A DNA stretch of 64,000 nt from the NCBI GenBank assembly GCA_022846095.1, contig AP025583.1, positions 1,550,001-1,614,000 of the forward strand, given 5' to 3'. Position 1 is the first letter of the stretch. Every line of letters begins with the position of its first letter. A program made the translations under genes and the position numbers. Positions 34,189 through 42,842 of this stretch are shown here, piece after piece. Under the pieces are notes generated by a model. That model was not told where the DNA came from. It did not search any database and saw only the letters and a list, made by a program, of their open reading frames with translations. Source of the DNA: Oscillospiraceae bacterium (GTDB lineage: Bacteria; Bacillota; Clostridia; Oscillospirales; Oscillospiraceae).

Positions 34189-35013
34189 CTATAACCGGCT
34201 GACCGGAACGTAGAGGGAGGTCCTGCCACTGTGGTAGACTTCCAAGTCAATCTTGCCCTCAGCGGTGCGGTAATTCTTGTTTTGCGGCAGCCACTCGCCG
34301 AAGATATACTTCCACATCCGCCGGACGTTTTCATTGAGCAGCGTCATATTGCCGTTACCGGGCGGGACAGGAAACACGGCATAGTCCGCAGACTCCACCT
34401 CCAGCGGCTCCAGGCCGTCCGGGATAAAATCGGTACTCTGCACGACCGGCCCGAAGAAATAAAATAGTTCGCCTGTGTTACGGTCCGGCTGAATCCACGC
34501 ACCGATCTCTGTGGGTTCCGGTCCGCTAAGCCGCCGGTAATCCTCCGGGCTGACAAAGGCGAACTCCCTTCCCATCCAGTAAGCGCCGGCATTCAACACA
34601 TCGGACTCTCCCTGCGGCGGTGAGAGCCGGTACCCCACAGCGGTAAAGGAGGCCAACGAGCGGAATTCCGGTTCTATGCGGAACCGTTCATCAGCCAGCT
34701 CCTTCTGATATTCAGATGGCGACAGCCCATAATGCTTCCGAAACGCTTTTGCAAAGCCGGACAGCGTTTGAAAGCCCCGGGCAGCCGCCACGCTGACGGA
34801 TGATTTCCCGGACAGCAGGTCCCGCGCGGCAGCCGCCATTCTGCGCCTGCGCAGGTATGCGGCCACCGGAACGCCGGTATAGCTGGAAAAGGCATGGCAG
34901 AAATGATAGAACGAGTAATCCAAAAGCGCAGCCAGCTCGCCCACCGTGATATTTTTATCAGGGTGGGCGTCAATATAGGCAAGGATTTGCTCCATATTGT
35001 CGCTGCGCTTCAT
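34189..35013 (-). CDS. AraC-family regulator with GyrI-like effector domain
   Basis: A 274-aa regulator. The AraC DNA-binding domain is N-terminal: ENITVGELAALLDYSFYHF is the first helix-turn-helix region (read as KNITVGELAALLDYSFYHF) and GFQTLSGFAKAFRKHYGLSP the second. The C-terminal half is a GyrI-like small-molecule-binding domain (SLASFTAVGYRLSPPQGE, DYAVFPVPPGNG). The ATG follows CGGAGAAG. It is downstream of btuD on the same strand, so it may be co-transcribed and sense some small molecule. Its targets are unknown. Confidence 0.88.
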   Translation of the reverse strand: MKRSDNMEQILAYIDAHPDKNITVGELAALLDYSFYHFCHAFSSYTGVPVAAYLRRRRMAAAARDLLSGKSSVSVAAARGFQTLSGFAKAFRKHYGLSPSEYQKELADERFRIEPEFRSLASFTAVGYRLSPPQGESDVLNAGAYWMGREFAFVSPEDYRRLSGPEPTEIGAWIQPDRNTGELFYFFGPVVQSTDFIPDGLEPLEVESADYAVFPVPPGNGNMTLLNENVRRMWKYIFGEWLPQNKNYRTAEGKIDLEVYHSGRTSLYVPVSRL

Positions 35014-35068
35014 GATAATCTTCTCCGTGTACTATAATTTCTTGTTTCTCTCGGGAATTCATCGCTTT

Positions 35069-35827
35069 TTACTTGGAATAGAAAAACACCCGCATGGCGC
35101 CGTCGCGGCCGGATAGGATCTCGGCCTCCACTTCATAGAGGGCCCGCAGGAAATCCGTCGTCAGCAGCTCCCGCGGAGCGCCGTGGCCTACGATGACGCC
35201 GTCCTTCATGGCGTACAGCCGGTCACAGTAGGCCGCGGCCAGATTCAGGTCGTGAATCGCCGCGACCACGGTGCAGCCGCTTTTTCGCACCAGCTCCATG
35301 AGCTGCAGCTGGTACTTGATATCCAGGTGGTTGGTGGGCTCATCCAGCACCAGCACGGCGGTCTGTTGGGCCAGGGCGCGGGCGATGAGCACCCGCTGCT
35401 TCTCCCCGCCGGACAGCGTGATGAAGCCCTGCTTCCGGAGAGGCGACAGCCCGGTGAGGTCAAGGATCTCACCCACCAGCGCCCAGTCCTCCCGGCTGTC
35501 GGTTTCCAGCAGGCGCTTGCGGGCCTGCCGGCCCATCATCACAACTTCTTCCACCGTAAAGTCAAAGGCGGCCTCCTGCTCCTGCACCATGACGGCCATG
35601 CGCTGGGCCATCTCCCGGTTGCTCATGGACAGCAGGTCCTCGCCGCACAGGGTGATGGCGCCCCTTTGGGGGCGCAGGACTTTATACAGGTTCTTCAGGA
35701 AGGTGGACTTGCCGCTGCCGTTGGGTCCGATGAGGCCGACAAATTCCCCCTCTGTCACCTGAAAATCCACGCCGCGGAGGATCTCGCGGCTGCCGGCGGC
35801 GTAATGTATCTCGTTTGCGGTAATCAC
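35069..35827 (-). CDS. btuD: Corrinoid ABC transporter ATP-binding protein
   Basis: A 252-aa ATPase of the FecE/BtuD class. Walker A GPNGSGKST, signature LSGGEKQRVLIARAL and Walker B VLVLDEPTNHLD are intact, and the segment MVQEQEAAFDFTVEEVVMMG is the Q-loop region of metal-chelate importers. It is the third gene of a binding protein-permease-ATPase operon whose leader is a cobalamin riboswitch, so corrinoid uptake is much more likely than siderophore uptake, although the family cannot be told apart by the ATPase alone. Confidence 0.88.
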   Translation of the reverse strand: MITANEIHYAAGSREILRGVDFQVTEGEFVGLIGPNGSGKSTFLKNLYKVLRPQRGAITLCGEDLLSMSNREMAQRMAVMVQEQEAAFDFTVEEVVMMGRQARKRLLETDSREDWALVGEILDLTGLSPLRKQGFITLSGGEKQRVLIARALAQQTAVLVLDEPTNHLDIKYQLQLMELVRKSGCTVVAAIHDLNLAAAYCDRLYAMKDGVIVGHGAPRELLTTDFLRALYEVEAEILSGRDGAMRVFFYSK

Positions 35828-35842
35828 AGCGGTACCCTCCAG

Positions 35843-36910
35843 CTAAAACTCATAGCGCCGGACGCGGATCATCCACAGGAACAGGGGCGCTCCCAGGAAG
35901 GCCGTCAGAATGCCGATGGGAAGCTCCGCCGGCGGCTTGATCATGCGGGCGCCCACATCCACCCAGATGAGAAAGATCGCGCCGGTGAGCATCGAGATCG
36001 GGATCAGCTTCCGGTGGTCCGGCCCCACCACGGAGCGGACCAGGTGGGGAATCACCAGCCCCACAAAGCCGATGCAGCCGCTGACCGCCACGGAAGAGGC
36101 GGTCAAAAGGGCCGTTATGACAATCAGCAGATTGCGAACGACATTCAGGTTGACGCCCAGGGTGATGGCGGAGCTATCCCCCATCATCATGGCGTTGAGG
36201 GACTTCGACAGCGCCAGCATCAGGAGGAAGGCCGGGGGCACCAGGCAGAGCAGCAGGGGCAGATCCTCCCATTCGGCGCTGCCAAGGCCGCCCAGCATCC
36301 AGAAGGTCGCCTCCCGGACGGCGGCGTCATCCGGTGCGGTGTAGACGATGTAGTTGGTGAAGGCCTGAAACATGGCCGAAACTGCGACGCCCACCAAAAT
36401 CAGGCGGATGGGGGTGACAGAGCCGCGGCTTTTGGCCAGGAGATAGACCAGCAGGATGGAAACCAGCGCACCGGCAAAGGCGCCCATGGATACGGACAGC
36501 TTTCCCAGCACCGGAACGGACACGCCCAGCAGCATCGCCAGCACGGCACCCAGGGAGGCACCGGAGGAGATCCCCAGCACATACGGCTCTGCCAGCGGAT
36601 TTTTGGTGAAGGCCTGCATGCCGACGCCGGAGAGCGTCAGCGCCGCCCCGATCAGCGCGCCCAGCAGAACCCGGGGCGCACGAAGGAACCAGACGATGTT
36701 CTGCGTGCTCTCCCGGATGCTCTCCAGCGGCGCTGTCTGACCGGTAAAAATCCCGGACAGGCGGTGGAACATCACCCGGTAGACGTCGGAAAAGCGGATG
36801 GAAACCGGCCCTAATCCGATGCCGAGAATGACGGAAACGACGAGCAGGCCAAGCAGAACCAAACAGGATGCCAGCGTATGCCGCTTCACCAGGTTGCAGA
36901 ATCGCTTCAT
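35843..36910 (-). CDS. btuC: Corrinoid ABC transporter permease (FecCD family)
   Basis: A 355-aa membrane subunit with about ten helices. Family segments are APRVLLGALIGAALTLSGVGMQ, AEPYVLGISSGASLGAVLAM and CIGFVGLVIPHLVRSVVGPDHR, the last being the coupling helix that touches the ATPase. The ATPase gene follows after 15 bases. Assignment to corrinoids rests on the riboswitch and the B12 genes nearby. Confidence 0.9.
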   Translation of the reverse strand: MKRFCNLVKRHTLASCLVLLGLLVVSVILGIGLGPVSIRFSDVYRVMFHRLSGIFTGQTAPLESIRESTQNIVWFLRAPRVLLGALIGAALTLSGVGMQAFTKNPLAEPYVLGISSGASLGAVLAMLLGVSVPVLGKLSVSMGAFAGALVSILLVYLLAKSRGSVTPIRLILVGVAVSAMFQAFTNYIVYTAPDDAAVREATFWMLGGLGSAEWEDLPLLLCLVPPAFLLMLALSKSLNAMMMGDSSAITLGVNLNVVRNLLIVITALLTASSVAVSGCIGFVGLVIPHLVRSVVGPDHRKLIPISMLTGAIFLIWVDVGARMIKPPAELPIGILTAFLGAPLFLWMIRVRRYEF

Positions 36911-36919
36911 CGCTTCAAA

Positions 36920-37942
36920 TCAAAAGCAGTCGGGATGGAACGCCTGCGCGAATTTCTCCACGGTGTCGCCGGTCATGGAGCTGGCAAATACTTCGCACAG
37001 CTTGACGGAGATAATCCGGTCGTTCTGGATGGCGGGCACCGTAGCCAGAGCGGGGTTTTCCTTCAGCTGGGCAATCTTCTCATCCAGAGAGGTGTCGCCG
37101 TAGTCGTTGATGACGATGACTTCCGGGGCGCGCTCCACAACGCTCTCCCAACTGACGGTGGCCCAGGTAGTGTCCAGGTCGTTGAAGATGTTGGTGCCGC
37201 CGGCGTGCTCAATGAGCTTGGAGGTAAAGTTGTTGCCGCAGGTGTAGGCACCTTCCTCCTGCGCCATATCAAAGACGAAGACCTTCGTGGCCTCCTGGCC
37301 GGCAACCGCCTCCTCTGCGGCGGCAATCTGGGCCTTCATGGCGCTGACGATCTCCTCCGCCTTGTCCTCCACCTGGAAGATGCGGCCGAGATTGTAGAAA
37401 TCCTCATACACCACATCCACGTCCGCACCCACGGTATAGCCCTCGATGGAGGACAGGGACATGATGCCGTACTGGGAGAGGGTGTCATGCTCGGTGTTGT
37501 ACTTTTCGGTAAAAGAGCTGGAGCGGCCGTAGACGAAGTCCGGCTCCAAATCCAAAATGGTTTCCAGAGAGATATAGGTTTCCGCTACCGAAGGGATGGC
37601 CTTATACTCGGCGTCCCATTGGGGGTTAATATCGGAGTTGGTATAGGCTGTGGCGATGATTTTGTCCCCAAGGCCCAAAGCCATCAGCTGGTCGCCCGCA
37701 TTGGCGTTGGCCGCGATGACCCGCTCCGGCACATGGGTAAAGGTAACCTCCGCGCCGTCCTTGGTGGTCAGGGTAAAGGGGAAGCCGCTCTCCGTTTCTG
37801 TACCGTCGTCCGTCACAGTGGGTTCTTCCGTTTGGGAATTGCCACTGTCTGTGTTGTCCGTCTGGTTTTGGGATGCTGTGCCGCAGGCGGACAGGCTCAG
37901 CAGGAGCAGCAGCGTCAGGAACATGGCTGTCAGTCGTTTCAT
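36920..37942 (-). CDS. btuF: Corrinoid-binding lipoprotein
   Basis: A 340-aa periplasmic-binding-type lipoprotein. The signal peptide ends in the lipobox LSAC (cysteine near residue 20), followed by a Thr/Glu/Asp-rich linker and a two-lobed FecB/BtuF-like domain (PERVIAANANAGDQLMALGL, LDLEPDFVYGRSS, AQEEGAYTCGNNFTSKLIEHAGG, RAPEVIVINDYGD). The ATG at 37942 follows AGAAGGAG; the longer open frame upstream is riboswitch sequence, not protein. It is the first gene after the cobalamin riboswitch. Confidence 0.9.
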   Translation of the reverse strand: MKRLTAMFLTLLLLLSLSACGTASQNQTDNTDSGNSQTEEPTVTDDGTETESGFPFTLTTKDGAEVTFTHVPERVIAANANAGDQLMALGLGDKIIATAYTNSDINPQWDAEYKAIPSVAETYISLETILDLEPDFVYGRSSSFTEKYNTEHDTLSQYGIMSLSSIEGYTVGADVDVVYEDFYNLGRIFQVEDKAEEIVSAMKAQIAAAEEAVAGQEATKVFVFDMAQEEGAYTCGNNFTSKLIEHAGGTNIFNDLDTTWATVSWESVVERAPEVIVINDYGDTSLDEKIAQLKENPALATVPAIQNDRIISVKLCEVFASSMTGDTVEKFAQAFHPDCF

Positions 37943-38044
37943 GACAAAGAATCTCCTTCTATTCACATGGTTTTCTCTAAATATATGGTATGAGGAATCG
38001 TATCTTGGCTGCGTGTCCCCTCCTTCTTGGGTCAAAATTGCCGC

Positions 38045-38350
38045 AAAAAAGCCCTGCTTTCGTCGGCAGAAAGCAGGACTGTGGCCGCTGGGCGGAATAA
38101 GAAATATTCCCTCCGCATCAGCGGCATACAGATGGACTCTTTCTGCGGAAGACTCCCATCTTTTCAGCACAGGCAGCAGGTTTCCTGACTTATGGATCGT
38201 CGCCGGGCCGCGTCTTCTCGCGAATATCGCAATGACATATGCGGCCGGCTCCCCATTTACAGTGACCGGATCGTTCGGGATTCCCACCCGATTCCCTTTT
38301 ACCCGCCAATGGCGGCACTGCGTGGGCTATTCAGCTGTTGTGGTTCAGCG
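38045..38350 (-). promoter_or_regulatory. Cobalamin riboswitch with terminator, upstream of btuFCD
   Basis: On the minus strand the leader contains GGGTAAAAGGGAATCGGGTG, ATCCCGAACG, CACTGTAAATGGGGAGC and the B12 box AAGTCAGGAAACCTGC (38191-38176), the diagnostic order for this riboswitch. Downstream, CCTGCTTTC pairs with GAAAGCAGG (38077-38053) and is followed by GCTTTTTT, a terminator. The usual logic is repression of the transporter when cobalamin is plentiful. Confidence 0.95.
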
Positions 38351-38356
38351 TCCCTT

Positions 38357-38384
38357 ATCTTACCACGTTTGCAGGATTTGTCAA
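38357..38384 (-). promoter_or_regulatory. Promoter of the btuFCD operon
   Basis: On the minus strand a perfect TTGACA (38384-38379) and TAAGAT (38362-38357), 16 bases apart, just before the riboswitch. Confidence 0.75.
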
Positions 38385-38459
38385 GCGCAATCCAGCCTGC
38401 GGCAATGCCTGCCGGTATCAATTCGCCGGTGATGGCGAAATGCGGACACCCGGCGCACC

Positions 38460-38878
38460 ACTGAATTCGCAAGAACGGACACTTGTTTTTAGCAAAATTT
38501 GAAATAAAATAAAGATGCAGTCAGTCCTGCGGGGCATATACGGAGCAGCAAGCCCATGCGTGTTGACGCAGGAGCCGCATACAAAAAGGAATCATGAAGG
38601 GCCATGGCCCTTCATGCGTGGGTTACACCCACGCATGATTTCCCTCTGTCATAGGAAACCCAGACAACTGCATAGAGAAGATCCGGCTTTTGTGGCAAAT
38701 GCGCGACCCGTTCCGGAGTGCCGGAGCGGACACGCATCCTTGTTCGGCTGAACAAGGGAATCAGGTGAAATTCCTGTACATGTTTTGCAGCAGGAACCGC
38801 AGCGAAAGCGGCGGCGACGTGCAATTCCATAGCTGTGATTGTGAAGTATATCCGTTTTCTGTGAAAACGGGCCACTGA
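38460..38878 (+). repeat. Duplicated leader element, copy 1 (uninterrupted)
   Basis: About 420 bases almost identical to 53511-53659 joined to 56297-56573. It includes a promoter, a GCCATGGC-centred palindrome (GAAGGGCCATGGCCCTTC), a second hairpin (CATGCGTGGG and CCCACGCATG), and most of a cobalamin-riboswitch-like aptamer. Because it is uninterrupted, it shows what copy 2 looked like before the insertion sequence entered. Confidence 0.9.
38483..38510 (+). promoter_or_regulatory. Promoter inside leader copy 1
   Basis: TTGTTT (38483-38488) and TAAAAT (38505-38510), 16 bases apart; the same boxes recur in copy 2. It would give a leader of more than 600 bases in front of the gene at 39143. Confidence 0.5.
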
Positions 38879-38930
38879 GGAAGCCTAAGGGGGCGGAGGG
38901 CATGCGCAAGTCAGAATAACAAGGACAAGC
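38690..38930 (+). promoter_or_regulatory. Cobalamin-riboswitch-like leader, degenerate B12 box
   Basis: The core AAGGGAATCAGGTGAAATTC followed by CTGTACATGTTTTGCAGC matches the cobalamin aptamer pattern, and GCCACTG follows later. The expected B12 box is only partly kept: AAGTCAGAATAACAAGG (38908-38924) against the usual AAGTCAGGAGACCTGCC. No terminator with a T-run is visible before the gene at 39143. It may be weakened, or act on another corrinoid. Confidence 0.6.
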
Positions 38931-39142
38931 AGACAAAGAGAGCGGGTTGTGGGAAAGTTCAAAACTTATCCTACTTTTTGTGAGCATGTTTTGTGGATTA
39001 CCGGGTGAAACAGCTTTGTGCTGTGTAGCCCAGTACTTTTTTGAGAATTGATCTGGCTGTGGCCAGGTGTGTTTTGATGCAATCAAAGCATACCAATATG
39101 CTTTAAATAATGTAGCGATTAAAGGAAAGAGGGTCGAGTGCT

Positions 39143-41056
39143 ATGAAAAAAATCATTCGCAGTGTTCTGTTGCTCGTATTGTCGCTGACGGTGCTGCTTA
39201 TACCAGCTCTTGCGGCCGACTGGCCGCAGTTTTTGGGAGATCCGGGGGCGCAGGGAGTATCCGACGGCCACAGCGCGGTCAGCGGCGCAGATCTGATGCT
39301 GCGATGGGAGAAGAATACCGGAAACACCTGGGATGATGTACCAGGGACTCCCATTGTAATGGGAGATTTTGTCTATTATTACAGCTCTCAATATCTGAGA
39401 AAACTGGATCTGGCCACGGGGGAAGAAGTGAAAACTGCCAGGATTTATGGCGAGCCGGTAAACCAGTTTTTTATTGATATCGCTTTCGGCGACGGTATGA
39501 TTTTTGTGCCCTGTCAGGTCAACAATCTGGACGACGGTACCGGCGTGAACGGCTGCTTTTTCCGTGTGTTTGACGCCGACACGCTGGAACAACTTTATGT
39601 TACAGAGTCCATAGCCACCGGACAGATGCAGTCGCCAGTTATGTACCATAATGGTTATTTTGTGACTGGCACCTATGGCCGTAACGGCGTTTACGCCTGC
39701 TTCACAGCAAAAGATGAGGATACCGCACGCGGCGATGAGGTGAAAAAAGCAGAATGGATTGTGGAATCTGACAGCAAATACGGCTTCAGCTTCAACGGCG
39801 CGGCGTTTGTGGGAAAGCACTGCTATTTTGGCTGTGGCAGTACGCTTTATGTGGTCGACTATAAGACCGGCGATACACGTACCTTTGATATCGGCGAAGG
39901 TTATGCGATAAAATCCACCATTACATATAGTGCTGAGACCGAGAGATTGTATGTGGCTTCCAATCATCCCACAGATGGTGCATCCATATTCTCCTATGCG
40001 CTGACTGCTGCTGGAATGCCCGATCCAACGACGGCGTTGGAGTGGGTATCACATACAAAGGGCGGCGGCACACAGTCCACGCCGGTCGTGCATAATGGCC
40101 GGCTTTACATCGGCGGCGGCGGGTATACCATGGGCTCCGCAGAGCCATTTCATGTGATTGATGCGGAAACCATGAAGGAGATCTATTCTGTTCCCATTCT
40201 GACTAAGGGATCCGCAGGCATTTCTACGGCATATGCCACAGACGAGAACGGCCAAATGATTTATCTGTATCTGGTCCCCTATGCGCCTAAGGATGAAACA
40301 GTATCTCAGATGTGGATTTTGACGGACCGCCAGGGACAGACAAAACCGGAATATGAAATTGTGGATGGGATCGGCCGCAGGCAATACTGCTCCCAGAGCG
40401 TGATCGTTGCGAAAGACGGCTCCCTGATTTGGTATAACGACGCAGGACGGATTTACTGCTATGAGAACGCGGCAAACATGGAGCCCGGCATATTTCGCGA
40501 TACAAAGAACCACTGGGCAAAGGACCAGATTGCGTTGCTGGCAGGCGAGGATATCCTCAATGGAACGGGAGACGGCTATTTCTCCCCGGAGACGAAGGTG
40601 ACCCGTTCCCAGTTTGTGCAGATGCTTTCCAAATTCTCAGGCGAAGATTGTTCTGCATATACAACTGATGAGTTTGCTGATGTCGGTTCCGGTGACTGGT
40701 ATGCTCCGGCGGTTGCTTGGGCTGTTGAGCATGGGATTACCACAGGCAGCGGAAACGGACTTTTCTCGCCCAATGCACCAATCACACGGCAGGATATGGC
40801 GGTTATGCTCCAGCGGTATGTGGAGAAAGTAGCCAAGGAAGAGCTGCCGCAGGAAAATGCGATACTGGAGTTTACAGATGCATCGTCCATCGCAGTCTAT
40901 GCGAAAGATGCGGTGGCAGCAATGCAGACGGCCGGCATCATCAATGGCATTTCCGACGGCGGCAGTTATCGTTTTGCGCCTGAGGCTCAGGCCACCCGCG
41001 CCCAGGCTGCTTCCATGATTGCGGGGCTATATCATGTGCTTTACGGACAGGATTGA
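39143..41056 (+). CDS. Secreted PQQ-type beta-propeller protein with SLH anchor
   Basis: A 637-aa surface protein. A signal peptide (ending IPALA-AD) is followed by repeated PQQ/WD40-like blades, seen in ADWPQFLGDPGAQG, LRKLDLATGEEVKTA and HVIDAETMKEIYSVPIL, up to about residue 450. Three SLH domains follow (FRDTKNHWAKDQIALLAG, DWYAPAVAWAVEHGI, SIAVYAKDAVAAMQTAGI), which hold the protein to the cell wall polymer. It starts the run of genes leading to the ECF transporter, behind a cobalamin-riboswitch-like leader. A role in binding a ligand at the surface is inference. Confidence 0.88.
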   Translation: MKKIIRSVLLLVLSLTVLLIPALAADWPQFLGDPGAQGVSDGHSAVSGADLMLRWEKNTGNTWDDVPGTPIVMGDFVYYYSSQYLRKLDLATGEEVKTARIYGEPVNQFFIDIAFGDGMIFVPCQVNNLDDGTGVNGCFFRVFDADTLEQLYVTESIATGQMQSPVMYHNGYFVTGTYGRNGVYACFTAKDEDTARGDEVKKAEWIVESDSKYGFSFNGAAFVGKHCYFGCGSTLYVVDYKTGDTRTFDIGEGYAIKSTITYSAETERLYVASNHPTDGASIFSYALTAAGMPDPTTALEWVSHTKGGGTQSTPVVHNGRLYIGGGGYTMGSAEPFHVIDAETMKEIYSVPILTKGSAGISTAYATDENGQMIYLYLVPYAPKDETVSQMWILTDRQGQTKPEYEIVDGIGRRQYCSQSVIVAKDGSLIWYNDAGRIYCYENAANMEPGIFRDTKNHWAKDQIALLAGEDILNGTGDGYFSPETKVTRSQFVQMLSKFSGEDCSAYTTDEFADVGSGDWYAPAVAWAVEHGITTGSGNGLFSPNAPITRQDMAVMLQRYVEKVAKEELPQENAILEFTDASSIAVYAKDAVAAMQTAGIINGISDGGSYRFAPEAQATRAQAASMIAGLYHVLYGQD

Positions 41057-41064
41057 TTATTTTT

Positions 41065-41922
41065 ATGAAGAAAAAGCAAATCAGAGCCATTGCGATTGCC
41101 GCAATTGCTTTGGTGTTTTTGGGACTTGGGATTGCACAACTAAAGATCGAACCGGCCGAGAATAGTGTGCCTTCCACATCGCCGGGAACGCTTTCTGATA
41201 AACCTGATGATAAGCAGCCGGAACTCTTCGATGATGCGCAGCAGCCGGATGACGTAGACCAGCCTGCTGAAGCTGAAAGCTCAGATAAGGTTGAGCAGTC
41301 TGCCGGGGTTAAGCAGCCGGAACAAGCGGAGCAGCCCGCTGTGATTGAAGAACCAGATCCGGTTGAACAGCCAGAACAAATAGAACAGCCGCCTGTAATT
41401 GAAGAACCAAAGCAGCCGGAACAGGCACCTGTTGTTGAGGAGCCGAAGCAGCCGGAACAACCAGCAGAGACCGAATCTCCGGCGCTGCCTCCTGAACCCC
41501 CGGAGGAATCAGTGATTCATACCTGTACACTGGAGATTCGGTGCGATACAGTGGTGGATACATCCAAGCTAGAGAACGAGGCGGTGATCCCCTATGTACC
41601 GGCAAACGGGGTAATTCTCGCCACAACAGAGGTGGAGTATACACCGGGCGAGAATGTGTTTGAGGTTCTCAAACGTGTGACTCGCGACCAGGGTATTCAG
41701 ATGGAGTTCCGCGATGATCCGCTCTATAGCGGCGCGTATATTGAGGGAATCAATTATCTCTATGAATTCGATGGTGGAACATTGAGCGGCTGGATGTACA
41801 AAGTCAATGGTCAGTTTCCCAACTATGGTTGCAGCCAGTACTTTGTAGAGGATGGCGATGAGATCGTCTGGATGTACACCTGTGATCTTGGACGCGATGT
41901 GGGAGATAATTCCACATGGTGA
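41065..41922 (+). CDS. Membrane-anchored DUF4430 (transcobalamin beta-like) protein
   Basis: A 285-aa protein: short cytoplasmic start, one membrane helix or uncleaved signal (AIAIAAIALVFLGLGIAQL), a long Pro/Glu/Gln-rich stalk with repeated KQPEQ and VIEEP units (about residue 35-150), then a DUF4430 domain with the hallmark SGWMYKVNGQFPNYGCSQYF and EDGDEIVWMYTCDLGRDVG. DUF4430 is related to the C-terminal beta domain of animal transcobalamin and intrinsic factor. The start is taken as ATG 41065; a TTG at 41053 that overlaps the previous stop is possible. The next gene overlaps its end, so it is part of the ECF operon. Confidence 0.85.
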   Translation: MKKKQIRAIAIAAIALVFLGLGIAQLKIEPAENSVPSTSPGTLSDKPDDKQPELFDDAQQPDDVDQPAEAESSDKVEQSAGVKQPEQAEQPAVIEEPDPVEQPEQIEQPPVIEEPKQPEQAPVVEEPKQPEQPAETESPALPPEPPEESVIHTCTLEIRCDTVVDTSKLENEAVIPYVPANGVILATTEVEYTPGENVFEVLKRVTRDQGIQMEFRDDPLYSGAYIEGINYLYEFDGGTLSGWMYKVNGQFPNYGCSQYFVEDGDEIVWMYTCDLGRDVGDNSTW

Positions 41923-42842
41923 CAGATGCGTATTCTGTACGGGAGGGACTGGGAGAGGCTGCGGCATTTTACCGCAGCCATCCTCTGCTGAATTTCTCCT
42001 ATTTTGCCATTGTTATTGGCGTTACCATGTTTGCCATGCACCCGGTTTTTCTATTGTCGTCTTTTTTTATGGCATGGTGCTATTCTATCCTGTTAAGGGG
42101 CATAAAGGCAATTCGATTTAACTGCTTAGTTTTAATTCCTGCAATCTTGCTGATGACGTTGTTTAATACGCTAAACGTTCACAACGGTGTGACGGTGCTG
42201 TTTTACCTCAATGACAACCGCATTACGCTGGAAGCGATTATATATGGTCTTGCTTCTGCAATCATGCTTACCAGTGTCATAATTTGGTTCAGCTGCTTCA
42301 GTGTCATAGTCACGGCAGACAAATTTATTTATTTATTTGGCCGCGCTGCACCGGTTTTGGCGTTGACGCTCTCCATGATTATGCGTTATATTCCGCTGCT
42401 GCAGCACCGATTTCGAGAGGTGGCCGCAGCGCAGCGATGCATGGGAAGGGGACTCAAGGGTTCCTCTTGGATTAAACGCATCCGGCAGTTTGGGAAAGAA
42501 GTATCCATTTTGATTGCGTGGTCACTGGAGGCATCCATTGAAAGTGCTGATTCGATGGAGGCGCGTGGATACGGCCTCCGTGGCCGCAGCAGTTTTCATC
42601 TGTTTCGCTTTGCCGGCGGTGAGAAAGTATTGCTGGCAGCCATCCTGCTTTTGGGCGGGGCGGTTGTGGCAGCCTGTGCAGCAGGAAGTATGTCAATCTA
42701 CTATTATCCAGCCATTCTTCTGCCGCGCTTTACGGTTTTACAGTGGATCAGTCTGGCAGCGTATCTGGGATTGATGTCCATTCCCATGGTGCTGGATATG
42801 AGAGGAATACACGAATGGAAATTATCTCATGCAGCCATGTGA
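41916..42842 (+). CDS. ECF transporter transmembrane (T) component
   Basis: A 308-aa membrane protein of the EcfT/CbiQ family. It has about six helices and the two coupling motifs with an Ala-Arg-Gly core: AQRCMGRGLKG and SMEARGYGLRGR, which dock into the ATPases. The ATG overlaps the end of the DUF4430 gene, and the ATPase gene starts before this gene ends. It is the scaffold of an energy-coupling factor importer, here most likely for a corrinoid. Confidence 0.9.
   Translation: MVTDAYSVREGLGEAAAFYRSHPLLNFSYFAIVIGVTMFAMHPVFLLSSFFMAWCYSILLRGIKAIRFNCLVLIPAILLMTLFNTLNVHNGVTVLFYLNDNRITLEAIIYGLASAIMLTSVIIWFSCFSVIVTADKFIYLFGRAAPVLALTLSMIMRYIPLLQHRFREVAAAQRCMGRGLKGSSWIKRIRQFGKEVSILIAWSLEASIESADSMEARGYGLRGRSSFHLFRFAGGEKVLLAAILLLGGAVVAACAAGSMSIYYYPAILLPRFTVLQWISLAAYLGLMSIPMVLDMRGIHEWKLSHAAM

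Noticed and set aside
37943-38287. N-terminal extension of the corrinoid-binding lipoprotein
   Set aside because: This stretch is the cobalamin riboswitch and its terminator; the signal peptide begins at the ATG at 37942.
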